Positions 25,694 through 33,235 of a stretch of DNA of 64,000 nt are shown one piece after another. Source of the stretch: JAIBAC01 sp046331095 (GTDB lineage Bacteria; Actinomycetota; Acidimicrobiia; UBA2766); contig JAXLRM010000003.1 of NCBI GenBank assembly GCA_046331095.1, forward strand, positions 620,001 through 684,000. The letters are read 5' to 3'. The first letter of the stretch is position 1. Each line of letters begins with the position of its first letter. The notes beneath the pieces are model-generated. The model had not been told where the DNA came from. It saw only the letters and a list, made by a program, of their open reading frames with translations, and ran no database searches. The position numbers and the translations under genes are program-made.

Positions 25694-26845
25694 CTACCCG
25701 AGGAGCTCTTGCATGGGTCCAGCCGCGGCATCGACGGACGGCTTGAGACGGTGCCGGTAGTGGAGCTCGACCATCCGCGTCGTGCGGTGGCCCAAGACAT
25801 CGGCGATCGCTTCGTTGGGCACGCCAGCATCTGCAAGGAGGCTCGTCGCTGTGTGGCGGAGCATGTACGGCGTGAGCTTGTCGAGGTCTGCGTCGCGGGC
25901 GACGTAGCGGAATAGGCGGCGCAGGTTCGCCGGGTCGATCGGAGTCCCGGCCTCCGTGACAAAGACGAGACCGCCATGTTCGGTGTGCTCGTCGCTCCAC
26001 AGGCCTGCGAGACGTTCCTCCGCCCACACCTGGCGGTGCTGGCGCAGGGCGTCAATCGTGACGGGCGGCAGCGCAACGGTCCGCGCCGACCCCTTCGTCT
26101 TCGGCTCTGCGAGGACCCGGTCATCGCCTGCGCCCTTCCACGCCTGCCACACGTGAAGGGTGCCGCCGTCGAGGTCGATGCTGGCCCAGGTGAGCGCGGT
26201 CAGCTCGCCGGGGCGCAAGCCGGTGGTGATCCCCACAGTGAGGAGTGCGCCATTACGGTGTTCGGCCGCGGCGTCGATGACTCGCCGCACCTCGTCCACC
26301 GTCAGAGACTCGCGTTGCCTCGCTGGGGCAGCGTTGGGCGGGATCTCGGCGATCTTGAACGGGTTCCACGAGGCCTGCCGGCGTCGCACGGCCCAGTCGA
26401 GCACCTGGCTTCCTACCTGGCGGACGTGAACGAGAGTGGAGCGTCGGTAGCCGTCTTTCGACATCATGCGGAGGACCCGCTCGAGGTCGGCCGGCTGGAG
26501 CTTGCCGACCTGACGGTTTCCGAGAGTCGGGAGCAGGTGCTTCTCGGCGAGGGTCCGGTAGTTGGCGACCGTTGACGGCTGCACTTTCGCTGGTGCTGCG
26601 GTGTCGATCCAGGCGGTGAACAGGTCGCGGAAGGTGAGGTCGGCCGCGGCGACCGTTCCGTGCTGGTCGAGTTCTTTGCGGAGGTCATCGAGCTTGGCCG
26701 CGACCTCCTTCTTCGTGTGGCCGGTGACGCTACGGCGTCGGCGTTGTCCGTCTTCGGAGATGTCGATGGAGCCGACCCATCGGTCCTTGTCGGCGCGGTA
26801 GAAGATCGACCCTTGCCCCTGGGGGCGTCGCTTGTTGGTCGCCAT
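25694..26845 (-). CDS. Tyrosine-type site-specific integrase
   Basis: 383 residues from ATG 26845 (MATNKRRPQGQGSIFYR). The N-terminal arm-binding AP2-like segment (GSIFYRADKDRWVGSIDI) is followed by a SAM-like core-binding domain (~60-150) and a catalytic domain: Arg in TGLRPGELTALTW, box II in LTPYMLRHTATSLL (Tyr where His is usual in HxLRH), GHRTTRMVELHY with nucleophile Tyr. Typical actinobacterial phage-type integrase. Its gene lies 147 bp from attR and reads inward, and tRNA att sites plus GACAGCCAA arm motifs match its expected substrates. The frame continues to 27154 but only through the att region. Confidence 0.93.
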   Translation of the reverse strand: MATNKRRPQGQGSIFYRADKDRWVGSIDISEDGQRRRRSVTGHTKKEVAAKLDDLRKELDQHGTVAAADLTFRDLFTAWIDTAAPAKVQPSTVANYRTLAEKHLLPTLGNRQVGKLQPADLERVLRMMSKDGYRRSTLVHVRQVGSQVLDWAVRRRQASWNPFKIAEIPPNAAPARQRESLTVDEVRRVIDAAAEHRNGALLTVGITTGLRPGELTALTWASIDLDGGTLHVWQAWKGAGDDRVLAEPKTKGSARTVALPPVTIDALRQHRQVWAEERLAGLWSDEHTEHGGLVFVTEAGTPIDPANLRRLFRYVARDADLDKLTPYMLRHTATSLLADAGVPNEAIADVLGHRTTRMVELHYRHRLKPSVDAAAGPMQELLG

Positions 26846-26992
26846 GTGGAAACCCCCTGCGTGGGTGGCGGACAGCCAATGGACAGCCAAAGACCAGGGT
26901 ACACGCAGGGACAGGGGTGGACGGGATAGGACAGGTGACCCCTTGTGACCTGCATGTATGTGGGCAGCGGGAGACAGCCAGAGACACTTGGC
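26846..26992. promoter_or_regulatory. Right end of the element: integrase promoter region with arm-type sites
   Basis: GACAGCCAA occurs at 26871-26879 and 26882-26890 (11 bp apart) and GACAGCCAG at 26973-26981, mirroring the paired copies at the left end. The region also has GGGACAGG and AGGACAGG variants near 26909 and 26928. It should hold the integrase promoter, so integrase binding could also repress its own gene. Confidence 0.6.
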
Positions 26993-27044
26993 CTTGCATG
27001 GCATGCAAGAGGTCGGCAGTTCGATTCTGCTCGGCTCCACCACA
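26993..27044 (+). repeat. attR: 52-bp copy of the tRNA-Ala 3' end
   Basis: Identical to 23677-23728. It lacks the acceptor 5' strand and D-arm, so it is not a second tRNA gene. It marks the right boundary of the element; chromosome resumes after 27044. The 187 bp from here to the next gene show only a ribosome site (AAGGAGG) before 27232. Confidence 0.9.
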
Positions 27045-27231
27045 TCAGGCCAGCACCCCGAGCGAACGTCCCGGCCGCGCCATGAGGCGGTTCGGCCGTG
27101 GCGCGGGGTCGGGGCCGTCGTCTTTGGGCGGTGCTTCCGGGCGTGGCGGCGCAACGCGTTGGCGGAGAGCGCGGGGCCGCTCGTGTCGGCCCAGTCTCGG
27201 TTAGCTTCGCAGCGTCAAGGAGGAGGCACCT

Positions 27232-28356
27232 GTGTCGGTCGATTTCGCGTCGCGTAGGTCTCGAGCGGGCACGCTGATGCGGTCCCACGGCATCGACGGC
27301 TTGTTCGTCATGAAGCCGACGAACCTCGCCTATCTCAGCGGGGACGGACGTCCGTGCGCGTTGGGCCTGCTCGACGCCGAAGGTCGCTTCGTGGTGGCCG
27401 TGCCCGACTGCGACGTCCCCAGCGTGGAGAAGTCGTCCACCGCCGACGAGATCCGCAGCTTCCGCAGCGAAGAGGAGATGTTCCACGGCTTCCGCGACGT
27501 CCTCGCCGAACTCGGGCTGGCGGAGGCGACGATCGGGCTCGAGAAGAACTTCTTCGACGCTGCACTGCACGAGGTCTTCAGCAGTCACATCCTGCCGGAC
27601 GCGACCGTCGTCTCGGCGACGCCGGTGCTGTCGCGTCTGCGGATGCTCAAGGACGCCGACGAGGTCGAGCTCCTGCGGGAAGCCGGGCGTGTCGCCGACG
27701 TTGGCATGGGCGCTGCCGTGGCAGCCGTGGCAGCCGGAACTCCCGAGACGCTCGTGGCGGGCGAAGCAGAGTACGCCATGCGCAAGGCCGGCGCCGAAGG
27801 CTGGGCCTCGCCCACGTACGTCGCGTCCGGCTGGCGCACGGCGATGGCCCACGGCCCGGCATCGTCGAGGGTGATCGAGGCCGGCGACGTCGTCCAGGTC
27901 CACGTGGCGCCGTCGGTAGGGGGCTACACCGTCGACCTGTGCCGCACCGTCGTCCCCGACGGAGCCCCGGACGACGCCGGCAAGGCACTCGATCTGTACC
28001 TCGACGCCCAGGAAGCCGGCATCGCGGCTGCAACCGCGGGGCAACCGCTCCTCGGTATCGATGCAGCGATGGCCGCGGCGCTCGACCGCGGCGGTTACGG
28101 GGACTCGTTCCTGCGCCCGACGTTCCACGGCGTCGGCATGGAGCACGAGGAGGCGCCCATCCCCGGCGGCCACGCCGTCATACACGGCGAAGAAGCGATC
28201 GAGTCGGTCGAGGCGGGCATGGTCCTGGCGATCGGCAACTGCGGCATCTACCGCGAGAACTTCGGAGTGCGCGCCGAGGACACCGTGTGGGTCGGCCCCG
28301 ACGGACCCGTCGAACTCACCTCGTATCCCAAGCGGCTCGCTCCCGCACCGGCCTGA
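27232..28356 (+). CDS. M24 (creatinase/Xaa-Pro aminopeptidase fold) protein with altered metal site
   Basis: 374 residues from GTG 27232 with AAGGAGG upstream. Layout: creatinase N-terminal domain (~1-135) and pita-bread M24 domain. Metallopeptidases of this fold use Asp, Asp, His, Glu, Glu. Here the first Asp is His224 (GDVVQVHVAP), the second is kept as Asp235 (YTVDLCRT), His299 is kept (TFHGVGMEHEEAP), the first Glu is Asn336 (LAIGNCGIY) and the last Glu349 is kept (GVRAEDTVWV). With two ligands changed, a standard Xaa-Pro peptidase activity is doubtful; a creatinase-like metal-independent hydrolase is an alternative. Monocistronic as far as seen, followed by 162 bp without a gene. Confidence 0.75.
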   Translation: MSVDFASRRSRAGTLMRSHGIDGLFVMKPTNLAYLSGDGRPCALGLLDAEGRFVVAVPDCDVPSVEKSSTADEIRSFRSEEEMFHGFRDVLAELGLAEATIGLEKNFFDAALHEVFSSHILPDATVVSATPVLSRLRMLKDADEVELLREAGRVADVGMGAAVAAVAAGTPETLVAGEAEYAMRKAGAEGWASPTYVASGWRTAMAHGPASSRVIEAGDVVQVHVAPSVGGYTVDLCRTVVPDGAPDDAGKALDLYLDAQEAGIAAATAGQPLLGIDAAMAAALDRGGYGDSFLRPTFHGVGMEHEEAPIPGGHAVIHGEEAIESVEAGMVLAIGNCGIYRENFGVRAEDTVWVGPDGPVELTSYPKRLAPAPA

Positions 28357-28518
28357 CCCCTGACGTCGCGGCGAAGGTGCACCTCGTCGCCTGCGCCGGG
28401 AGCACGGCGATGGCCAACGTGACGTCGTTCGACGGGTCCGAACCGCCAACCGATCGGGTGTGAACTGTCGAGCGCATCGAACCGCGCTGAAGCTGACGGG
28501 CGTAGGTGGCGGGGCGCG

Positions 28519-28959
28519 TCAGTCGGTGCGGATCCAGGACTGGAAGGACATGGCGAACATCATGTCCCCGGAGAGGCTGAGCTGGCCGCCCATGAAGGCC
28601 TGCATCGGGTCGATCGTGCCCGCGAGGAACTTGAGGAACACAGGCACCGGCGAACCCAGCGTCATGCGTGGCTCGTCAGCCGTGCCGATCTCGCCTTTCA
28701 TGGCGCCGTCCGCGACGGTGAGCACGAACGAATGCGTGTTCTCTCCCGCGTCGATGACATCCCACTGGACCACGGCGGACTGACCGGCCGCCGCCTCCGC
28801 CTGGAACCGCTCGGTCAGGGCACCGATGACCATCTCGAGCATCTTCTCCACGCCGATGACGTCGGCGAGTTTGTACAGGTCCTCGTCGGAGAGGTTCTCG
28901 ATCAGACTGGCCAGGGCTGCACGGTCGCCGAGGCTGCCGGCCAGCGTCGCGTCGCTCAT
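28519..28959 (-). CDS. SCP2 sterol/lipid-carrier domain protein
   Basis: 146 residues from ATG 28959 with AAGGAG about 8 nt upstream. A short N-terminal helical module (ASLIENLSDEDLYKLADVIG) precedes an SCP2 fold (VQWDVIDAGENTHSFVLTVADGAMKGEIG ... FLAGTIDPMQAFMGGQLSLSGDM), a hydrophobic-tunnel lipid-binding domain. The same two modules close the UbiB-like protein at 29685, so they are paralogous. Divergent from a TetR gene across a strong dyad at 29006, which probably controls it. Cytoplasmic; ligand unknown. Confidence 0.85.
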   Translation of the reverse strand: MSDATLAGSLGDRAALASLIENLSDEDLYKLADVIGVEKMLEMVIGALTERFQAEAAAGQSAVVQWDVIDAGENTHSFVLTVADGAMKGEIGTADEPRMTLGSPVPVFLKFLAGTIDPMQAFMGGQLSLSGDMMFAMSFQSWIRTD

Positions 28960-29005
28960 CTGCACGTCTCCTTGATCCGAACCGGAACGCCCAAACCTAC
29001 CCGAA

Positions 29006-29041
29006 TTCTGGCAGTCCTGCCACAAAGCAGGGGTGCCAGAA
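29006..29041. promoter_or_regulatory. Dyad operator between SCP2 and TetR genes
   Basis: A 36-bp imperfect palindrome: outer arms TTCTGGCA (29006-29013) and TGCCAGAA (29034-29041) are perfect, inner CCTGC/GCAGG (29016-29020 and 29027-29031) are perfect, and the centre is not symmetric. It lies 46 bp upstream of the SCP2 start and 22 bp upstream of the TetR start, the usual position for a TetR-family autoregulatory site acting on both genes. Confidence 0.65.
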
Positions 29042-29063
29042 CCGGCCTGTGCCCCCCGGTACC

Positions 29064-29678
29064 ATGGACGTCGACATGACCGAGATCGGCCGGCGCGAGC
29101 GCAAGAAGAACGAGACGCGGGCCGCCCTGCGCGAAGCCGCCCTCGCACGGTTCGCCGACAAGGGCTTCGCCGAGACCCGCGTCGTGGACATCACCGAAGC
29201 CGCCGACGTCTCCGAACGCACCTTCTTCCGCTACTTCCAGTCCAAGGAGGACGTCGCGGTCGCGGCGCTGAGGGAGTGGCTCGAGGGCCTCTTCGCCGAC
29301 GTCGATCAGGCACCGCCGGAGCAGATGCCCTCGGAGATCGTGACCTCGGTCATCGAGAACGGCCGCGCGGGCAAGTACCCATTCGGCGTGGAGCAGCTTC
29401 GCGACGTCGTGGCCTACGTCACCTTCCCCGAGGTCCAGGACCACGTCGCCAGGATCATCGACGGCCTCCGGGTGCGCATGATCGAGGACGCGGCACGCCG
29501 CACGGGAACCGAGCCCACCGACCCCTATCCCAGGGTCATCGGTTCGGTGATCACCGCGGGCTGTTTCGCGGTGTTCGAGTCGATGCTGTTGAGCGGACGT
29601 GTCGACGCGTCCTGGACGACTGCGGCCGACATCCTCCAGCGCGTCGTGGACGAGTTCGCCAACCTCGCTCCGCGCTGA
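29064..29678 (+). CDS. TetR/AcrR family transcriptional regulator
   Basis: About 204 residues; ATG 29064 or ATG 29076 (MTEIGRRERKKNETR) are both possible. The N-terminal HTH is typical: ALREAALARFADKGFAETRVVDITEAADVSERTFFRYFQSKEDV. The C-terminal ligand domain is helical. It ends 6 bp before the convergent UbiB-SCP2 gene. Its neighbours on both sides carry SCP2 domains and the palindrome at 29006 is its likely site, so it probably senses a lipid or acyl-CoA; this is inference. Confidence 0.88.
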   Translation: MDVDMTEIGRRERKKNETRAALREAALARFADKGFAETRVVDITEAADVSERTFFRYFQSKEDVAVAALREWLEGLFADVDQAPPEQMPSEIVTSVIENGRAGKYPFGVEQLRDVVAYVTFPEVQDHVARIIDGLRVRMIEDAARRTGTEPTDPYPRVIGSVITAGCFAVFESMLLSGRVDASWTTAADILQRVVDEFANLAPR

Positions 29679-29684
29679 TCCACT

Positions 29685-31664
29685 TCAGTCGATGCGGAAC
29701 CACGACTGGAACGCCACCGCGAAGGGCAGGTCGCCGACGACCTCGAGCTCGCCGCCCATGAACGCCTGTGTGGCGTCGACCTGTCCCGCGAGGAAGCGCA
29801 GGAACACGGGGACGGTCATCCGCAGGGTCAACCGCGCCTCGGCCGGCACGTCCACCGATCCCGAGCACCGATCCCCTTCGACGGCGATCACGAAGGAGTG
29901 CCTCACCCCTTCGGCGTCGGTGACGTCCCAACGCACCACGGCGCCCTGACCGGACGCACGTTCGGGTCGGAACCGTGCCACGAGCGCCGCGATCACCATC
30001 TCCACGAGCGCAGGCATGCCGATCTTCGCGGCGAGCTGGTACAGCTCCTCGTCGCTGCGGCCCCGGAGGAGTTGTGCCAGCGCCGCCCGCTCGCTCAGGC
30101 CCGCCGTCAGCGACGACGAGGTGAGCGCACCGGTGGGCGCCGGTCCCGCCGTTTCCTCGGAGCCCGGGCCTCCGCCGGTGTCGATGCCGGTGAACATCGG
30201 GATCGCGCTGCCGTACTTGGAATCGAAGTACTGGAACACCGGATCGACCTGTGCCAGCAGGTTGGCGCCGGGCGCCACCGCGTTTGCGAATCCGTTGAGG
30301 TACAACAGGTTCTTGAAGAAGAGCACGAGTTCCTTGGGCAGGCGGAAGCCGCGGTGGGCGACGACGCGGATGAGGCGGCCGACTGCGGCGGCGAGCGCCG
30401 TCGTCGGCGCGTCGGTGCCGAGCGAGCCCGGGTCGACCTCGGCGTCGATGTCGGCCGCGATCGCGTCGAGGTCCGCGTCCGGGGGGATCGCACCGAAGGT
30501 GACCATCGCCTCGAGCTCGGCGCGGATGTCGTTGCGCACGAATCCCACGAGGAAGCGCACCAGCGCAGCGCGTTGGGCCTTGTCCAGGCGGCCCACGATC
30601 CCGAAGTCGACGAGGGAGAACATGCCCTCCTCGTCGAGGAGGACGTTGCCGGCGTGGAGGTCGCCGTGGAAGACCCCGTACACGAGGGTCTGCTCGAGGA
30701 CACCCTGGATCGCCAGGCGCAGCAGACGCTCGCGGTCCACCGCGGCGAGGTCGGTGACGGTGTACGCGGTGCCGGGCACACGCTCCATCACGAGGACGGC
30801 GTCACGGACCATGGCCGGGATCGGCCGCGGGAAGCGCACGTAGTCGGCGCCGGCGTGCTCCGCGGTCAATCCGAGCTCGACCATGTTGGCCGCCTCGAGG
30901 CCGAGATCGAGCTCCTCGAGGACCAGCCGTGCGAAGAGCTCGACGAAGCCCGAGATGTTGCCGGTGCGTGCGACGGCGCTGTAGCGCTCGGCCACGTGCG
31001 CGGCGCCGGCCATCGCACGGATGTCGGAGAAGAAGCGCCGGCGCAGGCCGGGGCGCCTGATCTTGACCACGACCTCGCGTCCGTCGGGGAGCGTCGCCGC
31101 GTGGACCTGCGCTATCGACGCGGCCGCCAGGGGGACGTCGTCGAAGTCGGCGAACAGGGCACCTACGGACCTGCCGAGGTGCTTCTTCACACGGGCGCGG
31201 GCGACCGCGGCGGGAAACGGCGGTACCTCGTCGCGGCACCATGCGAACGTCTCGACCCAGTCGTCCGGCAGCAGACCCCCCGCCGTGGCAACGAACTGGC
31301 CCAGCTTCACCCACGCCGGCCCGCCCGCGCGTACGAGTTGCTCGGCACGGTGGATCAGCCGCGCGTGGCCCTTGCGCGACGACCGGCTGCGGCCGCCAGC
31401 CACGGTCGCGAGCAACTCCGCGGCTGCGATCGCGCCGGTGCGCCCCCCGATGCGCGCCATCGCCGCGACCATCGTGGCGTCGACCTGGGGGCGCGCCAGC
31501 TTGCGTGCGCTCGACTCGACCCGCAGGCGCCGCGTCACAGCAGCTTGCAAGAGCCGCTCGGACTCCTCGCGCAAGCCGGGGATCTCGTCGGTCCATTCGG
31601 ACCACCTGAGCAACTCGTGGCTCGACGGCAACGGAATCGAGGCCGGATCGAACGTGGCGTTCAT
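29685..31664 (-). CDS. ABC1/UbiB-family atypical kinase fused to a C-terminal SCP2 domain
   Basis: 659 residues from ATG 31664 (GGGAG 5 nt upstream). Residues ~110-500 form the UbiB/ADCK kinase-like domain with its family marks: AWVKLGQFVATAGGLLP (KxGQ), the Ala-rich loop LAAASIAQVHAATL, VVVKIRRPGL, GVFHGDLHAGNVLL and LVDFG. A linker follows, then the helical module ALAQLLRGRSDEELYQLAAKIG and an SCP2 domain (~560-655) paralogous to the protein at 28519. In E. coli UbiB works beside the separate SCP2 protein UbiJ in quinone synthesis; here both are in one chain. Ubiquinone is not expected in Actinomycetota, so menaquinone or another prenyl/sterol lipid is the likelier client. Confidence 0.88.
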   Translation of the reverse strand: MNATFDPASIPLPSSHELLRWSEWTDEIPGLREESERLLQAAVTRRLRVESSARKLARPQVDATMVAAMARIGGRTGAIAAAELLATVAGGRSRSSRKGHARLIHRAEQLVRAGGPAWVKLGQFVATAGGLLPDDWVETFAWCRDEVPPFPAAVARARVKKHLGRSVGALFADFDDVPLAAASIAQVHAATLPDGREVVVKIRRPGLRRRFFSDIRAMAGAAHVAERYSAVARTGNISGFVELFARLVLEELDLGLEAANMVELGLTAEHAGADYVRFPRPIPAMVRDAVLVMERVPGTAYTVTDLAAVDRERLLRLAIQGVLEQTLVYGVFHGDLHAGNVLLDEEGMFSLVDFGIVGRLDKAQRAALVRFLVGFVRNDIRAELEAMVTFGAIPPDADLDAIAADIDAEVDPGSLGTDAPTTALAAAVGRLIRVVAHRGFRLPKELVLFFKNLLYLNGFANAVAPGANLLAQVDPVFQYFDSKYGSAIPMFTGIDTGGGPGSEETAGPAPTGALTSSSLTAGLSERAALAQLLRGRSDEELYQLAAKIGMPALVEMVIAALVARFRPERASGQGAVVRWDVTDAEGVRHSFVIAVEGDRCSGSVDVPAEARLTLRMTVPVFLRFLAGQVDATQAFMGGELEVVGDLPFAVAFQSWFRID

Positions 31665-31743
31665 GCCTGCTCCCGGGAATGTGCGGTGCGGTGCGGTGCG
31701 AGTGCCGGTGCGCCACTCGATGATACGAAATCCGCTGTCGCAC

Positions 31744-31757
31744 CTGTCACATGACAG
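31744..31757. promoter_or_regulatory. Palindrome CTGTCA-N2-TGACAG in a divergent promoter region
   Basis: Perfect 6-bp arms with a 2-bp centre, 80 bp upstream of the UbiB-SCP2 start and 95 bp upstream of the membrane-protein start. Likely bound by a dimeric repressor or activator. The nearby 31678-31698 stretch is a short GTGCG tandem repeat. Confidence 0.4.
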
Positions 31758-31851
31758 ATGCGCCACATTCGGCGGGATGCGGCGCAGCACCGCCGCGCCC
31801 GCATTGGCGTAGCATCCGACGTCTCCGACCGACGCTGATGCCAAGGCCCCG

Positions 31852-32505
31852 ATGACGCCGATGCTCGCAGCGCAGACCGAGGCCGCCCGGCAAGCCGCCA
31901 CCCTGGTGCGGGACCCCACGCAGTTCAAGTGGTACGCCGTCACCCTGTTGGCGATCGTGTTCCTCGCCTACGCGAACGAGGTCCAGCGCGGGCGTATGGA
32001 CGTCGTCTGTGCCGGACTCGCGGTGTGGTTCGCCGACTGGTTCAACGAGATCGTCAACTCGGTCGTCTTCCACCTCAGCGACCGGGCACCGCTGTGGGCG
32101 ACGACGGGACCGACTGCCTACCAGCTCCTGGTCGGCCTCAACGTCGAGATCTCGTTCATGTTCGCCCTCGGCGGCATCGTGTACGCCAAGCTGCTGCCGG
32201 CGGAGCGGTCGAAACGTGTGCTCGGCATGCCGAACCGTCTCGCCTACGCCCTCGGCCTCTCGCTGATCTCGGTCGCGGTGGAGCTGTTCCTGCACACCAC
32301 CGGCACGTTCCACTGGGAGTACCGGTGGTGGAACGTCGCCACATTCCCGGTGATCGTCGTGTTCGGCTACCTGTGGTTCTTCCTCTTCGCCGCCTGGGTC
32401 TACGACGCGCCCGACCAGCGGACTCGCTGGTTGCGGGTGGGAGGCCTCGCCGGCGTCGACGTGGTCATGGTCCTGGTCTTCGGCGTTGCCCTGGGCTGGC
32501 TCTGA
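31852..32505 (+). CDS. Six-helix integral membrane protein of unknown function
   Basis: 217 residues, with ATG 31861 as an alternative start. About six hydrophobic segments: WYAVTLLAIVFLAY, VVCAGLAVWFADWFNEIVNS, LVGLNVEISFMFALGGIVYA, YALGLSLISVAVELFLH, FPVIVVFGYLWFFLFAAWVY and VDVVMVLVFGVALGWL. Charged or polar residues inside helices (DWFNE, NVE, VELFLH) suggest a conserved polar site. I do not recognise the family. Divergent from the UbiB-SCP2 gene. Confidence 0.65.
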   Translation: MTPMLAAQTEAARQAATLVRDPTQFKWYAVTLLAIVFLAYANEVQRGRMDVVCAGLAVWFADWFNEIVNSVVFHLSDRAPLWATTGPTAYQLLVGLNVEISFMFALGGIVYAKLLPAERSKRVLGMPNRLAYALGLSLISVAVELFLHTTGTFHWEYRWWNVATFPVIVVFGYLWFFLFAAWVYDAPDQRTRWLRVGGLAGVDVVMVLVFGVALGWL

Positions 32506-32530
32506 GACACCGTCGACCGCGACGCCCCGG

Positions 32531-33211
32531 TCAGCTCGCGCGGCGGCGAGGGGTCCAGATCGCCGAGTGCAGGCCGACACGGGGGCCTGTGTGGGCCCTC
32601 AGTGACGCCCTGCGGACCCGCGCCAGGTCGTCGTCGTAAGGGGCGGTGAGCGGGTAGTGGCCCGGGTACAGGCGCCGGGTCGACTCGGCAAGAGCGGCCG
32701 TATCGGTCGGCTGGGACCTCAGCGCGGCAAGATCGACGATCTCCATGGCCGTCTCGATGAAGGCTTGCTCGTACTCGGTCTCGGCCTCGAGAAGGTCCCA
32801 GCACGCCGGGATCGCCCTGTGCAGGGATACTTGGTGGGCGTGCCACAACCGGTCCTGCAGCCCCGCTGACCCGGGCTCCGCGCTGTGCCCGCCATACGCG
32901 AGCCAGGCTCGGGCGCCGTCGCCGCCGGAGCCGTCGAAGTGGTCGAAGTGGTCGGCATCACCGGCATCCGCGAGGTCGAGGATCAAGCAGCCGTTGAGCG
33001 CCTTCCACCACGGGGACCCGGCGCTGTCGTCCAAGCGGCCGCTGTCGAGGAGCCAGTCGACGAAATCGATCAGGGCACGGCCGAGGCCCGGGGGCCGGTC
33101 GGGTCCCGGGAAGCGCAGGAAGAAAGCTCGGATCACGCGACTCCGCAGAGCGGCGCCGAGTCCCACTGCCGCCTCGATGCGTGCCTCGCCGATCTTGCCG
33201 GTCACCCTCAC
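32531..33211 (-). CDS. Hypothetical protein downstream of the dehydratase-activase fusion
   Basis: 226 residues from GTG 33211. No family recognised. Mostly helical composition, Trp-rich (DFVDWLLDSGRLDD, WWKALNGCLILDLADAGDADHFDHFDG, ETEYEQAFIETAMEIVDL), no signal peptide or membrane helix, basic C-terminus. It begins 24 nt after the stop of the activase fusion on the same strand, so it is probably the third gene of that operon. Confidence 0.6.
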   Translation of the reverse strand: MRVTGKIGEARIEAAVGLGAALRSRVIRAFFLRFPGPDRPPGLGRALIDFVDWLLDSGRLDDSAGSPWWKALNGCLILDLADAGDADHFDHFDGSGGDGARAWLAYGGHSAEPGSAGLQDRLWHAHQVSLHRAIPACWDLLEAETEYEQAFIETAMEIVDLAALRSQPTDTAALAESTRRLYPGHYPLTAPYDDDLARVRRASLRAHTGPRVGLHSAIWTPRRRAS

Positions 33212-33235
33212 CCCGTCCGTGATTCCCGCGGAACG

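Noticed and set aside
26993..27044. Second tRNA-Ala gene
   Set aside because: Only the 3' 50 bases of the tRNA are present; no acceptor 5' strand or D-arm. It is attR.
31678..31698. GTGCG tandem repeat as a microsatellite switch
   Set aside because: Only about three perfect copies and outside any coding region; too short to call a phase-variable tract.
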